A stretch of 64,000 nucleotides of DNA from Bettongia penicillata ogilbyi (GCA_023548195.1 JAJHZJ010000694.1:1178001-1242000); one strand, 5' to 3'; numbered from the stretch's first letter, positions 45,127-57,559 are shown. The notes: generated by a model from the letters alone, not told the origin. Numbers and translations: made by a program.

Positions 45127-45460
45127 GGAAATGGAAAAGGGAAGGGAGGAAGAAAAGGAAAGGGAAAGGGAAAGGAAAGAAAAAGGGAAGGAGAAACGGT
45201 AAAAGGGAAGGGGGAGGAGAAAGGGAATAGGAAAAAGAAGGGTGAAAAGGGGAAAGGAAAGAAGAAAGAGTAGGAGAAAGGGAAAAAGAAAGGAAAAGGG
45301 AAATGGAAGAGGAAAGGGAAACAGATGAGGAAAGAGAAGGGGAAAGGAAAGGGGAAAAGGAAGGGTAGAGAAAAAATGGGAAAAGGAAGGAGAAAAATAT
45401 TTGGAAAGGGAAGGGGAAAGAAAGGTAAGGAAAAAAGAAAGGTAAAAGGAAAAAATTTTG
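45127..45460 (+). repeat. Polypurine tract, GGAAA/GGGAAA-type, 330 bp
   Basis: Almost every base on the plus strand is A or G, built from ggaaa, gggaaa and gaaaa units, with only scattered T and C interruptions. The 71-codon Lys/Gly frame here is a by-product. Confidence 0.95.
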
Positions 45461-45889
45461 CAGTATTATGAACTATATTCTTGCAAGTAGAAAAGTTGAC
45501 ATTAGCATATTGTACAAGTATGCATTTCCCCAGGTTTTCTAGCTAGTCCCCACAAACAAAAAGGGTGAGAAGATTCCCTGGGCCCTTCTTGTCATAGACC
45601 ATTCATTGATACAGGGGTTAAAATAAACTCAGTGGTTTGTTGGAGTTAGCTCAATCATCTCTGGAGAGCCAATTGTTAAATTTTCATTTACACTTTACAA
45701 GTTATAAATCAGAGTTTGATCTATTGCTTTGTTGATTGTCTAAACTTAAGATAATGATGGATAAAATGTTAATAATTTAAATCAAAACTTCAATTTTTAT
45801 CATAAGCACAGTTTTTTTCAGAAAACTGGTTGTTGAACATTTATTAGTGCACCCCTAAAACCAGTTCAATTCACCCTCAAGACTGATCC

Positions 45890-46180
45890 ATTTCCCAAGT
45901 AGCCTTACCTTCTTGGGGATGACTGCCGTGAGACCTGCTCTCTGGATCAGTGAGCCCCTGGCCTGACTCCTCATTTCTTTAGAAACCTCATCAATGCTCA
46001 TTTCATTCTTAGTTCGCCCTACTCCCTCATTTTCAGCTCCCTTAAATGTGTTGTCTTCTCTCATTAAAATGTAAGTCCCTTGAGAATAAGGACTGCCTTT
46101 TGCTTCTATCTATATTCTCAGCACTTAGTATGGTGCTTGACCTAGAGGAAGGGCACAATAGAAGCTTTATCTATCTAACC
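45890..46180 (+). mobile_element. L2-like 3' end
   Basis: Contains cttaaatgtgttgtcttctc, aaatgtaagtcccttgagaa and ctcagcacttagtatggtgc. Confidence 0.65.
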
Positions 46181-46839
46181 CTAATCTTCTAGGAGCTTGC
46201 TAGTTGTATACAAGTCTGTAAACACTTCTTGATTTTTACCTTGAGCTGGTTTTAACCTAGGATGAGAAGAGAATTTCCATGTTAGAAGACAGCCACCAAA
46301 CTGAGCAGAGAGAGGAACTGAAAACACTCAACTTCCAAGATTATAGATCATCCTTTACCCTCCATGACATGAAAGGACCAGATGGGAAAACTGCATCCAT
46401 TCTCTACACCAGAAATAGCCACACACTCCCTGTAGCTTCCAATCTGAGACAGAACAATTTTTATGGTTTATCCCAGAGGAGAAGTAATAGGATTCATTAA
46501 TAATGTCTTGTTTTATGTTTGGAAATTTAAAATTCTAACACACACTCAGGTATTCAACCTCATCATTTTTACTGTAGTATTTCTGAATTCAGCTGTTCCG
46601 ATTGGATTTTACAGAAAAACAACAGAATCTAGCTGTTCTTTATGCTCCATATGTAGAGTACTATAAGACTTTTCTGACTAACAAAGCAAACAAATAAAAA
46701 GCAATATCCAAAACACTGAAGGACTGGCCAACAGACCGTCCCATTACTGCTCCTCTCCCCCTCCCCACAATACACGTGTCCTATTTATGAGAAACGATGC
46801 CAGCCCACGGAGAAGACTCTCTGCGGAAACTGGTCTCCA

Positions 46840-47480
46840 ACAGTGAAAAAGTCAAGTAGAAATTAGTACTTGGTTGGCTGACACGAACAGAGAGGAATTA
46901 AACTGGAATGGATTCAAAGCAGTGATAGGTGACTTTAGCCATGCAGACATATGGTAGAGCCCCACCTTCCCCCTCTCTCTGCTAAAAGTAGGGAAGTTGA
47001 TAAATTCTTGAATTGCCTCAATGACAATTTCATTCTTCAAAAGTGGAGAAAGTCACAGGGGGAACTGCTATTCTGGGCCCAATGCTGATCCATAATGACC
47101 AACTGGTTGCTAAAATAGAAATGTCCTATGAAAACGGCACTATGCATGCTAAAATTCAGAATGTTGAGGAAAACTAAGGATGATCAAAAAAGAATTGTTT
47201 TTTAATCTGGAATTGGGTCAAAAAGATATTTAAAGAAGAAATAGGACTATCCTTAGCATGTGCAATATGAAAATATGAATTATTATTATGCCAAAATAAT
47301 TTGGTTTTCTTTTTTATCAGGATCATCAGGCTATAACAGTAGATCAAGAGAATACCACTGATTTCAGTAAGATGACAAAGTCTTTTATGATATTCCCAGG
47401 GATAAGATAAAGATGGTAGAACACTGACTAAAGCCAAAAATTCATCAGTACTAGATCAAAACCACCCTCAATGGAGGTCT
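46840..47480 (+). mobile_element. L3/CR1-type LINE ORF2 remnant
   Basis: Translation of 46922-46954 reads VIGDFSHADIW, which resembles the endonuclease DFN-type motif of CR1/L3 ORF2. A few dozen bases on, another frame reads KFLNCLNDNF. The frames are broken, so this is a decayed copy. Confidence 0.5.
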
Positions 47481-48439
47481 CCAGTGGAGAACCTAACTGC
47501 TCTGTTAAGGAAAAAAAATTAGTATTGAATTCTTTGCTTATCAAATTTATTGATGGCAAGGAGCCAAGAGGAATATCTAATATATTGAGATTCTAAAAGT
47601 TCTTGACAAACTAAATACCTCTAAGGTCCTTTTTAAACTGAGATCCTATGATTTTATGAATGACTATGTTAATTCCTGGTTCCAAAGGATACATACCTTC
47701 TCCCCATAAATTCACTCTCTACTGAAGAGGGCTAAAATTTCTATCATTTTGCTTCTTTCTTTCACATCTACATTGGACATAATCTATTTCTTTCTTTTTA
47801 AGAAGATGCTGTATAAAAGTATGTTTGACTGGGGTTGCTTCTCTTTAGCTCCATCAGAATGAACAAGAGCTGATGTGATGAAGAGAAGAAATATCCAGCT
47901 GTGGGAGGGCGGCACTCCTTGTCTGGTTGAGGACAGCAAGTCAATCTATCTTCAAACACTAGGCATGGGGTACAGCCAAGTGGCAGATATCCTACTGTTT
48001 AAATACATGGCTTCTCTTTCCATCCAAGGATAAACTCGTTAAAATCAAGCAGTTGTGGGAAATCTCAGTGGTCTCATAAAGCAAAAGAAAAGTGGTCTTG
48101 ATTATCTAGGAACCTTTAGGAATATTTAAAAGTTGACTCATAATTCCCTGATCAGGTCTAGAATTCCACATTGTTATCTATAAGCTAGGCTACTTGGTTA
48201 TTTGACATTCATCTCCCCAGTAGCACACCTGTTCTTTCTTTTTAGCCAGGGTTGGTCTGATACATAAAAGTAGGAGATCATTTACGTGTTGTCAGTGAAA
48301 GATTTGAGGAAAGTTTCTACCTAAAAACACTCTCAAATGTCCAAGTACTAATGTGCCTGGAGTTTTATCAGTAGTCATTTATTCCTGTTTAAGAGGTTTT
48401 ACAAACAAATTCTCTTGGCAAGAGTAACATGTTTAGTCA

Positions 48440-48585
48440 CTCCCAATTCACTAGAGGCAAACAGGTTTAAGTGACTAGCCCAGGGTCACGCAGCTAGTAA
48501 ATGTCTGAAGTCAGATTTGAACGAAGATCTTCCTGACTCCAGGTCCAAGTCTTTATCTACTGTGCTATGTTCCTGCCAGAGTATT
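48440..48585 (-). mobile_element. MIR-type SINE, antisense
   Basis: Contains gcccagggtcacgcagctag and agatttgaacgaagatcttc then cctgactccaggtcc. Confidence 0.85.
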
Positions 48586-49165
48586 TGACCATTTCTTTCT
48601 CCAGTGGATTAAGGCAAAGATAGAAAAGAATAGGAGTGACCGAGTCTTGGAGAGGAAGGAGGGTCATTTAAAGGGGGAAAAAAGAACATCAGCCAATCCA
48701 TATACAAGCTTTTATTAAGTGCCTGCTTCTTATGCACCAGGCACTATGCTAAACATTATGGATGTCAGGATGAAATTTTAAAAGTACCTTATGCCAAGAA
48801 GTTTACATTGTAATGATGGAAGCAACATGCATATATTTACTTAAGTATATAAGGAATAAATACAAAAAGAATACAAGGTAGTTTTTGGAAGGAGGGAGAT
48901 CCATAGCAACTCAGAAGACTGTAAAAGGTTTTCTACAAAGAGAGCCCTTCAACACAGCCTTGACAGACTGGAGTGGTTCTAGGAGTTGGAGGTGAGGAGG
49001 AAGAGACTTCCAGACCTGAGGCCTGCCAGTGCAAAGGTAGAGAAATGAGAGCTGGAGCAGTGAGTGGGGAGTGGCAAAACGGCCAAGATAAAGAAACACT
49101 AAAATGCTTGGAGAGGAGCAGTGTCAGTTACTCTATAAACATTTAGTAAAAACCTACTATGTGCC

Positions 49166-49420
49166 ACAGTTAATTGGCACAGTGGATAGAGTGCTGGGCC
49201 TGGAGTCAGGAAGATTCATTTTTGTGGATTCTAATCCAGTCTCAAACCTACTAGCTATGTGACCCTGGCCAAGTCATTTAACCCTATTTGCCTCAGTTTC
49301 CTCGTCTGTAAAATAAGCAGGAGAAGAAAATGGCAAAGAACTCCAGTATCTCTGCCAAGAAAAATCCCAAATGGGGTCATGAATAACCAAATGACTGAAA
49401 GTGATTGAACAATAACTTAA
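49166..49420 (+). mobile_element. CORE-SINE with RTE/BovB-like tail
   Basis: Contains ttggcacagtggatagagtg, gtgaccctggccaagtcatt and atctctgccaagaaaaatcc then ggggtcatgaataacc. Confidence 0.88.
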
Positions 49421-49703
49421 CATGTCCCAAGTCTCAAAGAGCTCCCAGTATAATGGGAGAGACAACATTAAAAACAACCATGTACAATCAAGGAATGTAC
49501 AGGATATTAGGATAATCAACCTAAGGATTAGGCTGGGGAAGCCAGTAGCACTAAAGGGGATCCAGAAAGGCTTCTTGTAGAAGGTGGGATCTTACCTAGC
49601 TCTTGAAGGAAGCCAGGAGGAATAGACAAGGAGGGAAAACATTCCAGGCATAGGGGTCAGAGAGTGGAGTATCTCGTTCAGGGAACAGTAAGGAGGTCAC
49701 AGA

Positions 49704-49705
<2 letters not shown>

Positions 49706-49750
<45 letters not shown>

Positions 49751-49795
49751 CGTGTGCATACACACATACACGCAGGCACACATACATACACAAGG
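49706..49795 (+). repeat. (TG)n microsatellite with GCGC and CA continuation
   Basis: About 38 bp of pure TG, then cgcgcacgtgtgcat and ACAC-type units. The alternating purine-pyrimidine run is compatible with Z-DNA. Confidence 0.95.
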
Positions 49796-50011
49796 TGGGG
49801 GTAGAACATAACATATAAGAAGACTGGAAAAGTGAAATATGAAGATCTTTAAATGACAGACAAAAGAATTCATATCTGACCCCAACAGCAACAGAGACCC
49901 ACTGAAGTTTATTGAGCAAGGGGTTGGGAAAATTCATTTTATTTATTGTATGGAAGATGGATTGGAGTGAAGAGAGATTCAAGGCATAGAAACCAAATAG
50001 GAGGCTAATGC

Positions 50012-50225
50012 AATGACTGTTGTCCTTTGTGCTTGAAGAGGACCAAGATGACATCACTCAGTAAAAATGGTAAAATGGTATGGGTGATGTCTTTTGACTG
50101 GAGCATAGATTGAAGTGAGGCAGAGTTTCACTCACTCTCCCTCCCAGTCATTAGAGTCCAGTGGCAAAATAAAAGTCAAGACAACTGGTGATGGCTTGGG
50201 ATGCTGTAGATGACCTTCCTGTCTT
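50012..50225 (-). mobile_element. RTE-type LINE/SINE 3' end, antisense
   Basis: Contains tgttgtcctttgtgcttgaa, gaggaccaagatgacatcac and ttagagtccagtggcaaaat, the inverse of the tail seen in the 7792-8108 SINE, but no SINE head. Confidence 0.65.
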
Positions 50226-50499
50226 CATGTCTGACCAAGCACACGCTTCAGCCGCCTTCATGACTGGGAAGACTTCCCCTTTAACACAGCGTCTAACCCA
50301 TAGGAGGGACTGAATGTTATTGAGTATTGGATAGCTATATCACGGTGATTTCATGATGTAACTCTTCCACCCTGTGAAGTAACATTCCCTTGTAACAAAG
50401 ACAGTTAAGCAGCAGGTACAATATTCTGTACCTTTAGTTTCCCAGCTCTCTAAAAGGAAAAATTATGTTTCATCATCTATCCGCTAGTGTCAAGATTTT

Positions 50500-50720
50500 G
50501 TTATTAAAACTAAATCAGAGATCAGTTGCTTTTCAGTGTTATTTTCCTTTCTATTTTGGGGTAGGGTAGAATGTTCTCCTGGTTTTGCTTAATTCACTGT
50601 CCTTCAGTCTATACAAATCTTCTTATACTTTTCTGAATTCCTCATTGTCATTATTTCCATTGCATTTATGTGGAATTTAAAATTCTACCGCATTTACATG
50701 CCACAATTTTCAGCATTTGC
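50500..50720 (-). mobile_element. L1 3'-region fragment, antisense, diverged
   Basis: Contains tagaatgttctcctggtttt, ttcactgtccttcagtctat and catttacatgccacaatttt, the same region as in 42112-42795. Confidence 0.55.
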
Positions 50721-51310
50721 TAATCTATAGGCTTTGTTTTGGGTTTTTTTAGGGGGGGAGTTGCTTCTTGGTTAATTATTTTCTTCTTTTTTATTATGAA
50801 CTTAACAGTCATTAGTGAATATTTTAATAAAACCAAAAGCAGATTATATTGAAATCATAAAATTCTGCTATATATAATTTTCTCAGTTTTAAACAAAACC
50901 TTCAATGAAGGTATATTTTATCAACTAATGGTTCATATTAAGTAAGTTTATACAATTTCATTTAAATGATCACTAAAAGAGAAAACTGGTAACTTGAAAT
51001 TGCATTTAACTTGATTAGCAAGTTTATTTTATCCCCAATATGTGCCTGAGTTGTTTGTATATGTTTTTATTAAATTATTTACTTCAACTAAGGCTTTCAA
51101 CTCATGCATTATGTTAATTAGGCATTGCTTAATCTCATTTGATGTAGTTTCTTTAGAATTCTACATCCACAGATTCTCATTAGAGCATCTTTCAGATGTT
51201 AGCCATGGCTTTTCTGGATCTCACAGTGGGTAAACTACTATGGTAAATGGCTACTTACTCAGAGGAAAATAATTAAATCTTATCTAGGGAGCACTTACTT
51301 TAGGTATAGA
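50721..51310. other. AT-rich unique segment
   Basis: No repeat family, RNA gene or exon recognised. Confidence 0.5.
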
Positions 51311-51324
51311 ATCAAAGAATTTCT

Positions 51325-51600
51325 GAGCAAAGATAGAGAGCAACAGAGAGAAGGGAAGAGAAGAGAAAAGAGAGGAGAGGAAAGAAAGGGAGAGGAGAAG
51401 AGGGGAGTAGGGAAGGAGATGGGAGGAGAGGAGAGGTATGGAAAGGAGAAGAGAGGGGAGGAGAGGAGAAGCTATGGGGAGGTAAGAAAGAAGAGGAGGA
51501 GAGGGGAAGAGAGGAGAGGGATGGAGAGTAGAAGTGAAAGGAGGAGAGGGCAAGGGAGGAGAGAGAAAAAAGAGAGAAATAAATAGAAAAAGAGGGAGAT
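51325..51600 (+). repeat. Polypurine GA-rich tract, 270 bp
   Basis: The plus strand is nearly all A and G in gagagg, gggaag and gaaaag units. The 118-codon Leu/Ser/Pro frame on the other strand is a by-product. Confidence 0.95.
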
Positions 51601-51624
51601 GTGCAAGGTAGTGAGGGAGAGAGA

Positions 51625-51690
51625 CAGGCTTATTAAGCATCTCCTATGTGTGCCAAGCACTGGGGATACAAAGGCAAAAAACCAAGATGG
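51625..51690 (-). mobile_element. L2 3'-end fragment, antisense
   Basis: Contains aggcttattaagcatctcct and gccaagcactggggatacaa. Confidence 0.7.
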
Positions 51691-52537
51691 TCATTCAAGA
51701 TCATCTCAGTCCCAGCATCAGAGGATGTGGAGCTGGGTGGCATCTTAGAGATTTGCTCCCAGTCTCCTCATTCTTATGGTCCAAAGCTTTGAGTTTAGTG
51801 ACTTGCTACACCACCCTCCTCCCCCACCAAGTACTCTGTGAAATACCCAGGATTGACTCCCAGGTCCTCTCACTCCAAGTCCAGCTCTCTCTTACTTGTA
51901 CCACCTGACACTAGAACTCAGTTCCATTAACTCTCAGATTCTTTCCATAATGACCAGAGTAGCGTGCTCAGAGTTCATTTATCCCATGTGGGTGGACAGT
52001 TTGCTTCTATTTCTTTTTGTCTTTTTTTCCCTTCAGCTTCCATCATTAGAATTCTCATTTCTCAAAGAGCCTTCAGATGTTTGAATGTGGATGCTGCCCA
52101 TGTACCTGTGTACGGCTCTATCTGAGATATCCACTGAATAAATGCATCAGGATATCACAGATGTTGTCCTTATTATAATGACCTTTTGAAGGGTAAGAGG
52201 CAGGGAACCTGATCCCTAATACTATCAGACCAATTTCCCTCTCTGATCTGCCTTATACGCTGATTTCCACCTAATAGTTTTTGTTCTCCTCGACTGCAGA
52301 TAATCATTAACCTTTCCTTTCTTGAATCTCAGGGGCACACCTCAACACAATACCCTTAGTGCATCACACTAAGTTCAGAGACTGCTGAGAAGAGCAGTAA
52401 GATTTCCATGTGGCCTCCATTGACTTAACTAGTGCCTTTGATCTCCCTGTCATCCCAGGATCTGCCAGCTGTTCAAAAGGTGTGATTGGACAATGTTTCT
52501 AGTTCCCTGTTTTTGTGGGATGACTTATGGTGCAATC

Positions 52538-52742
52538 TACGGGTGAGGAACCTGTGGTCTCAATGCCACATGTGGCCCTCTAGATCTTCAAGTGCAACTC
52601 TTTGACTGTATCCAAACTTCACAGAACAAATTGCCTTAATAAAAAGATATTGTCCTCTGTAAAACTTGGACAGTCAAAAGCCATACCCAAGGACTTAGAA
52701 GGCCACATGTGGTATCAAGGTTGCAGGTTCCCCAACCTTGGT
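52538..52742. mobile_element. Non-autonomous hAT-type element, second copy
   Basis: Begins cgggtgaggaacctgtggtc and ends gcaggttccccaacctt, with the internal word cacatgtgg near both ends. It matches the layout of 16463-16652. Target duplication not found. Confidence 0.7.
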
Positions 52743-52989
52743 CCAACCCATACCTATGGAATAAAACAAGGTTGTTAATTCCCCTTTGATAAAGTTTACT
52801 TGGTGACACTCAAGGGCAAAGACTTGAGAGTTCATGATAGGTTATGTCCTAGCACTCTTGGCAACTCTTTCATCTCTAAACATAATCTAGAAGTATAGTT
52901 CATGAAGTGCCCAATGCCAACGGCTGGGCTCTGGGACAATCAGCTCAACAGTCACCACTATAGGCTATGTAATTATAATACCTGCTATT

Positions 52990-53165
52990 TGTACAATGAG
53001 AAACAGCATAGCATAGCAGATAGGAAACCAGTCCTGAATCTAAGAAAACTTGGGTTCAAGTCTCACTTTTAACACTCTGGCTAACTCTGAGCATGTCCCT
53101 TATGATCTCATAACTAGGCCACTGAGTAAGTGCTCTAGGTAGCTCTCTCTATATAAACTGCAGAG
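52990..53165 (+). mobile_element. MIR-type SINE, diverged
   Basis: Contains agcatagcagataggaaacc, cttgggttcaagtctcactt and ctgagcatgtcccttatgat. Confidence 0.6.
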
Positions 53166-53259
53166 AAGGTGCCAACCTCTTTTGGGATTTCCTCATCTGA
53201 GAGATCACATTATCAGTGGAATCAAAGGTCTAGTTCCTGTTCTCCATATGTGTATAAAG

Positions 53260-53465
53260 GTCTTTGGGTTCCAAAGTACTTTCACCTAGCTCATCTCATT
53301 TGATTCCCATCACAACCTCATAAGAATGACATGGTTGATATTACTCCAAATTAAAGGAAAAACAAAAACTGAGATCCAGAAAAGTATCTCAACTTTGCAT
53401 GCCAATGAGCGTGAGTGGTAGACCTGAGACAGGAACCTAGGCCTTCTGACTTGTATTCCTTAAAT
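53260..53465 (-). mobile_element. MIR-type SINE, antisense
   Basis: Contains ttccaaagtactttcaccta, tcccatcacaacctcataag and cctgagacaggaacctaggc. Confidence 0.7.
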
Positions 53466-53859
53466 GGGTTACAAAAATCACCACTTCAGCCCTGATGTGA
53501 AATTAGATTTCTAGTACCACACTTACTGAAACTTAGCTGAGTAGATGAGGACGTGCTAAAAAGGGCATGTGACTTTTTTATATACACATCTGTATGTACA
53601 CATAGACATACACACATAGACACACAAATAGCACCTACTGAATGGTGAATTAAGGTGTGGAAGCCATAGCAAAGTGAACTCAAAAAGATTACCATGAAGA
53701 TGAACTTATTCATAACAGCTAGAGGCATGCGAGGAGAATGGTGAAGGGCTGTTGTTCCCCCTTCATACCTGACCCCTGATGTTGGGGTCAAGGTACAGTG
53801 TATTGGACTGTGGCTGATTAGTCCAATATAAACTCAGAAGGTTCTACTGCTAGTTGGGC

Positions 53860-54210
53860 ACAAATAGTCCATTTGAACATTTGGGAAGGAGATGCCTCTA
53901 GAGTTGTATATCTCATATTTCCTTTGTACTAGGGAGATTCTGCTTCATTTGTGGAGCATAGCACCATCTTTTATGCAGGCATTCCATGCTGCTCCGTCCC
54001 ATGCCGGTGTTTCCCTGTCTCACAATAGATACTAACATTCTTCAGAGAGACCTTAACAGCGTCCTCATATCACTTCTTCTGACTATTGTGTGAACCCTTG
54101 ACTTGTGCAAGTTCTCCATAAAGTAGTCTTTTAGGCAAACATGCATTTGGCATTTGGGCTGTGGCCAGGCCATCAGAGTTACAATCTCAGTATGTACAAT
54201 AGTTTTAAAA
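53860..54210. mobile_element. Degenerate LINE fragment, family unresolved
   Basis: Text such as ccatgctgctccgtcccatg, tgtgcaagttctccataaag and tagtcttttaggcaaacatg resembles an old RTE- or R4-like LINE, antisense. I cannot settle the family. Confidence 0.35.
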
Positions 54211-54904
54211 GAAGTAAGGCTTTCTTTTATTTTTAAGAATATGTAGAAACTAAAAGTTAAGCTAAAGAATTACCAAACAGAAGTTCTTAGGAGATCTATT
54301 TCATTGAATATGGAAAATTAACTTGTAATTAGCCTAGCAATAATCTGTAAAAAAAAAAGTGCTTGAAGATATTAGGAAAATTTGTTTTCTTATGTAACTT
54401 AACATTCTCTCCAAAGTTTAACTTTTGCTATTGGTAATGCTGTGAACTATGCTTCCACCATGGAAGATATGATCCTTTGAAAACTTACACTGGCTGCCAT
54501 TTTGTTTCAAGATAGCAGACTGACACGCAAATCAAGCTTAAGGTCTATCTTGATGCCCTTCAGTGGTGTTCCAAGTGGAATCAAAATCATCCACCTCTTT
54601 CAGAGATGATAACAGAGCAAACAAACAGACATCCAGACAGATGTGGAATGTCAAGCAGCCTAGTTGAAACAGACCTTACTCTGTTTGGTCAATTAATTTG
54701 CTCAGCAAAACTCTTCATGGGTTGTGCAAAGATAAATGTCAGCTCAGCTCCTGCCCAAATTATCCCAAACCTGTGTCAGTTTTATTGCACTGAACAACAA
54801 AACTTGAAATGAAGAAAAATAGTCATTGAGTTCTAAGAAGTAACAAGAAGCAGATAATTCAATTTAATTGATCATCATTTCTTGAGAGCCTACTCTGTGC
54901 AACA

Positions 54905-55235
54905 GATCATAGGCTCATAGAATTTAGCACTGATCAGAAATTTAGACATAATCTAATGCCTAATCCAACCCCTTATTTTGCCAATGAGGAAAATGGGACT
55001 CAGAAAGGAAAGCTGACATGCCCAATATCACACAGGTATTATAATTAGATTTAAATAGATTAGGGATCATCTAGTCTAGCCATTTCATTTTACAGATGAG
55101 GAAACTGAGGTCCAAAAACATGTTTTGGCTTACCCAGGGTCACACGGGTTGCAAGTAGCAGAGCAAAAATTTGAACAGAAACTCTTCTGATTCTAACTCA
55201 AGTGCTCTTTCTATGCTACCAAAGTATTGCCCAAA
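54905..55235 (-). mobile_element. Two antisense MIR-type SINEs
   Basis: The first has gccaatgaggaaaatgggac and cccaatatcacacaggtatt. The second, from about 55060, has tttacagatgaggaaactga and cccagggtcacacgggttgc. Confidence 0.8.
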
Positions 55236-55418
55236 TACCTGGAGCTGCTAGATTGCTCCACTGGGGACCTCTTCCTGTTACTCATCCTCAACTGAGAACT
55301 CTGGCATCAGGGACATTCTTCTCTCCTTTCTCATTGCAATCTTGTTGGATCCCACAAGAGTCCACAATTAATCAAATTCTTTATTAAGCACTTGCTATAT
55401 ACCATGTACTGTTCCAAG

Positions 55419-55430
55419 TCTCTCTCTCTC

Positions 55431-55485
<55 letters not shown>

Positions 55486-55494
55486 CTCTCTCTC
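55419..55494 (+). repeat. (CT)n microsatellite
   Basis: About 75 bp of CT with a few G and TT interruptions. Confidence 0.97.
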
Positions 55495-55734
55495 CACACA
55501 CATACACATACATGTCTCACTCAAAATGATAAGACCATAAGAATGGTCAATGACTGTAACATTTTTCAAAGTATTATCTTCAAAGACCAAGGATAGTGGT
55601 ATATAAGTTTATTAAAACTATTTAGTTTCTAAAATGAAGCTCTGTTAAGCAGAATTGAAAAAAAATCATTTTGTTTCAGAGTGATAGTTCAATCCATAGC
55701 ACCTGTTTTACATTCTTATTTTTTTAAATCTTAA

Positions 55735-56960
55735 CATACCTTCATGATCAACCTGATTCTCCTCTCTGAAGTATGACATGACAAGCTATATCACCTCATA
55801 CAATGTCTAGAGGGCCTGTTTCACTGATATGTAGTTGTCAAATGGAATATGCCCTCTGACAAAGGGATAGAGGCATTTGAAATCTATAAAAAGAATAATG
55901 GTTGAAAGTTGGTTGAGTGGGTGTTCCCATACCCAAAGATGCTTATTGCATGGGGCTGTATTTCCATAATGATTAGAGCTAAAGGGTTACATCAAATGAT
56001 AGGAAATATGTTGTATAAAATTAGAGTTAGGTTCACCATTTATAGCAAATGATGTTATAATCACTGCACATAAAAGTTTGATCCACTTATATTGGCTAGG
56101 AAATCTATGTTTATCCAGCATATTAAACAGGTAATCACGTTGCATTCTGTCAAAAAGTCCTTTGAACATCATGCATAATCACTGGTTATATCATTACTTT
56201 GGCTGATGTTTATTAAGGCTATAAAATATCTTATGTTATTATTCCAGTGCCTTCATTTAATAGAGCAAGCTTGATTCTGACAAATTAAGTAGGAAAGAAT
56301 ATTTTCCAAACTAATAGCTCAAGCTTTTTGCAAAGGTTTTGTAATCTAATTAGTGACAGGAGCCTAAAGCTCTCTCATTTTCTTTCCATTCTCTAGGACT
56401 TAAAAGAAGAGAGATTCTTCAACAAAAGAAAACCAACCATATTGTAAACAAGGACCAACAATCACTTTACAGTCTTCAGCAAAGAAGAGTGAGACTATAT
56501 CCTCCACAGTGCTTATATCTAGGCTTCATAAATATTGAATGAATAAATGAACAGACATTAGCACCCTCCCTTAGGCATTACATACTTTCAGATTCACTCT
56601 ACACCCACTGTGTATCTCCAGAATGTATGACAACGCAAAAAGGCAATGTTAAAATCAATTATTCCATTGACTGATGACTTAAGATGTTACTTTGACCCAA
56701 TGTAGTGAAACTGCAATGGTGGAATGCCAGGCATCTGTCTAGGCCAAAAATGAAATGTGATTAAGACATGAGAGCTATCAGCAAGAGCATTTCCCAGAGA
56801 CCCTCCTCAAGCATCTTCAGTAGATGACAAATGACGGTATTAAAAAGTCTTTGTCTACATTGAACATTTGGGGACCGTTCCTTGGTCAGTGGATCTGAAA
56901 CCATGTAGCAGAGTATGCAGCTTCAAGAGATGATGAAGCGTCTGAGTCTGCAGCAACCCC
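55735..56960. other. Mostly unidentified segment, possible old LINE pieces
   Basis: The stretch acgttgcattctgtcaaaaa followed by gtcctttgaacatc resembles antisense reverse-transcriptase text of RTE-type LINEs. The rest cannot be assigned. No host exon is supported. Confidence 0.35.
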
Positions 56961-56964
56961 ACCA

Positions 56965-57240
56965 ACAATAATAGTATCTACACATTTATATAGAACTTTA
57001 AAGTTTGCATATACTAAATCATTATCTTCACAACAGCCCTGGGAGGAAGGTGCTACTTATCCCCATTTGACCGATAAATAAAAATCAAGATGAGAGAGGG
57101 TGTGACTTTCCCAGAATCACACAATGGAAGGATTTAAAGTGTCAATGTAAGTGTCAATGTAAGTGTCAATGGGAGGATTTAAACTGAGGCCTTCCTGACT
57201 CTTAAGTCCAACACGATTTACTACCATCACCTAGCTACCA
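56965..57240 (-). mobile_element. MIR-type SINE, antisense, with internal 12-bp repeat
   Basis: Contains tatagaactttaaagtttgc, cagccctgggaggaaggtgc and aactgaggccttcctgactc. Inside, aagtgtcaatgt is repeated 2.8 times at 57137-57170. Confidence 0.8.
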
Positions 57241-57492
57241 AGAATAAATTATTGAGGTGCACAGATGAAGGTTCAAATGGAGATTCAGCTTTTCCATCTC
57301 TGACCTATGCTACAGAATGGAGCGTTATCAGATACTATCTTTAAGTGCCTAAAGACAGGAATGTTATAAACCTTCTGAGGGCAAAGACTATGTCCTATAC
57401 TGGATGGAATTGTAAAACCAACTGAACTTTCACCAACTTACAACAATTAAATTTTCAACAACATATCCAAACGTGTGCCACCTCTGCAAGCT

Positions 57493-57536
57493 GTTATATA
57501 TTCATTCCAGCAATGTTATATATTCATTCCAACAAT
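57493..57536. repeat. 22-bp tandem duplication
   Basis: gttatatattcattccagca and its continuation are repeated directly with one base change. Confidence 0.9.
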
Positions 57537-57559
57537 ATTTACATTGTTCAAATCATTTT

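Larger units (their letters stand above)
48700..50020 (-). mobile_element. L2-like LINE remnant, antisense, split by a SINE
   Basis: Begins cttttattaagtgcctgctt and ctatgctaaacattatggat. After the SINE at 49166-49420 it continues with cttcttgtagaaggtgggat, attccaggcataggggtcag and gaagactggaaaagtgaaat. Same family as 11735-12815. It contains a TG repeat. Confidence 0.75.

Noticed and set aside
49596..50057. 153-codon minus-strand frame
   Set aside because: It spans an antisense L2 remnant, a TG microsatellite and part of an RTE tail, so it is not a gene.
51284..51640. 118-codon Leu/Ser/Pro frame on the minus strand
   Set aside because: Direct translation of a polypurine tract, with no start-site or splice support.
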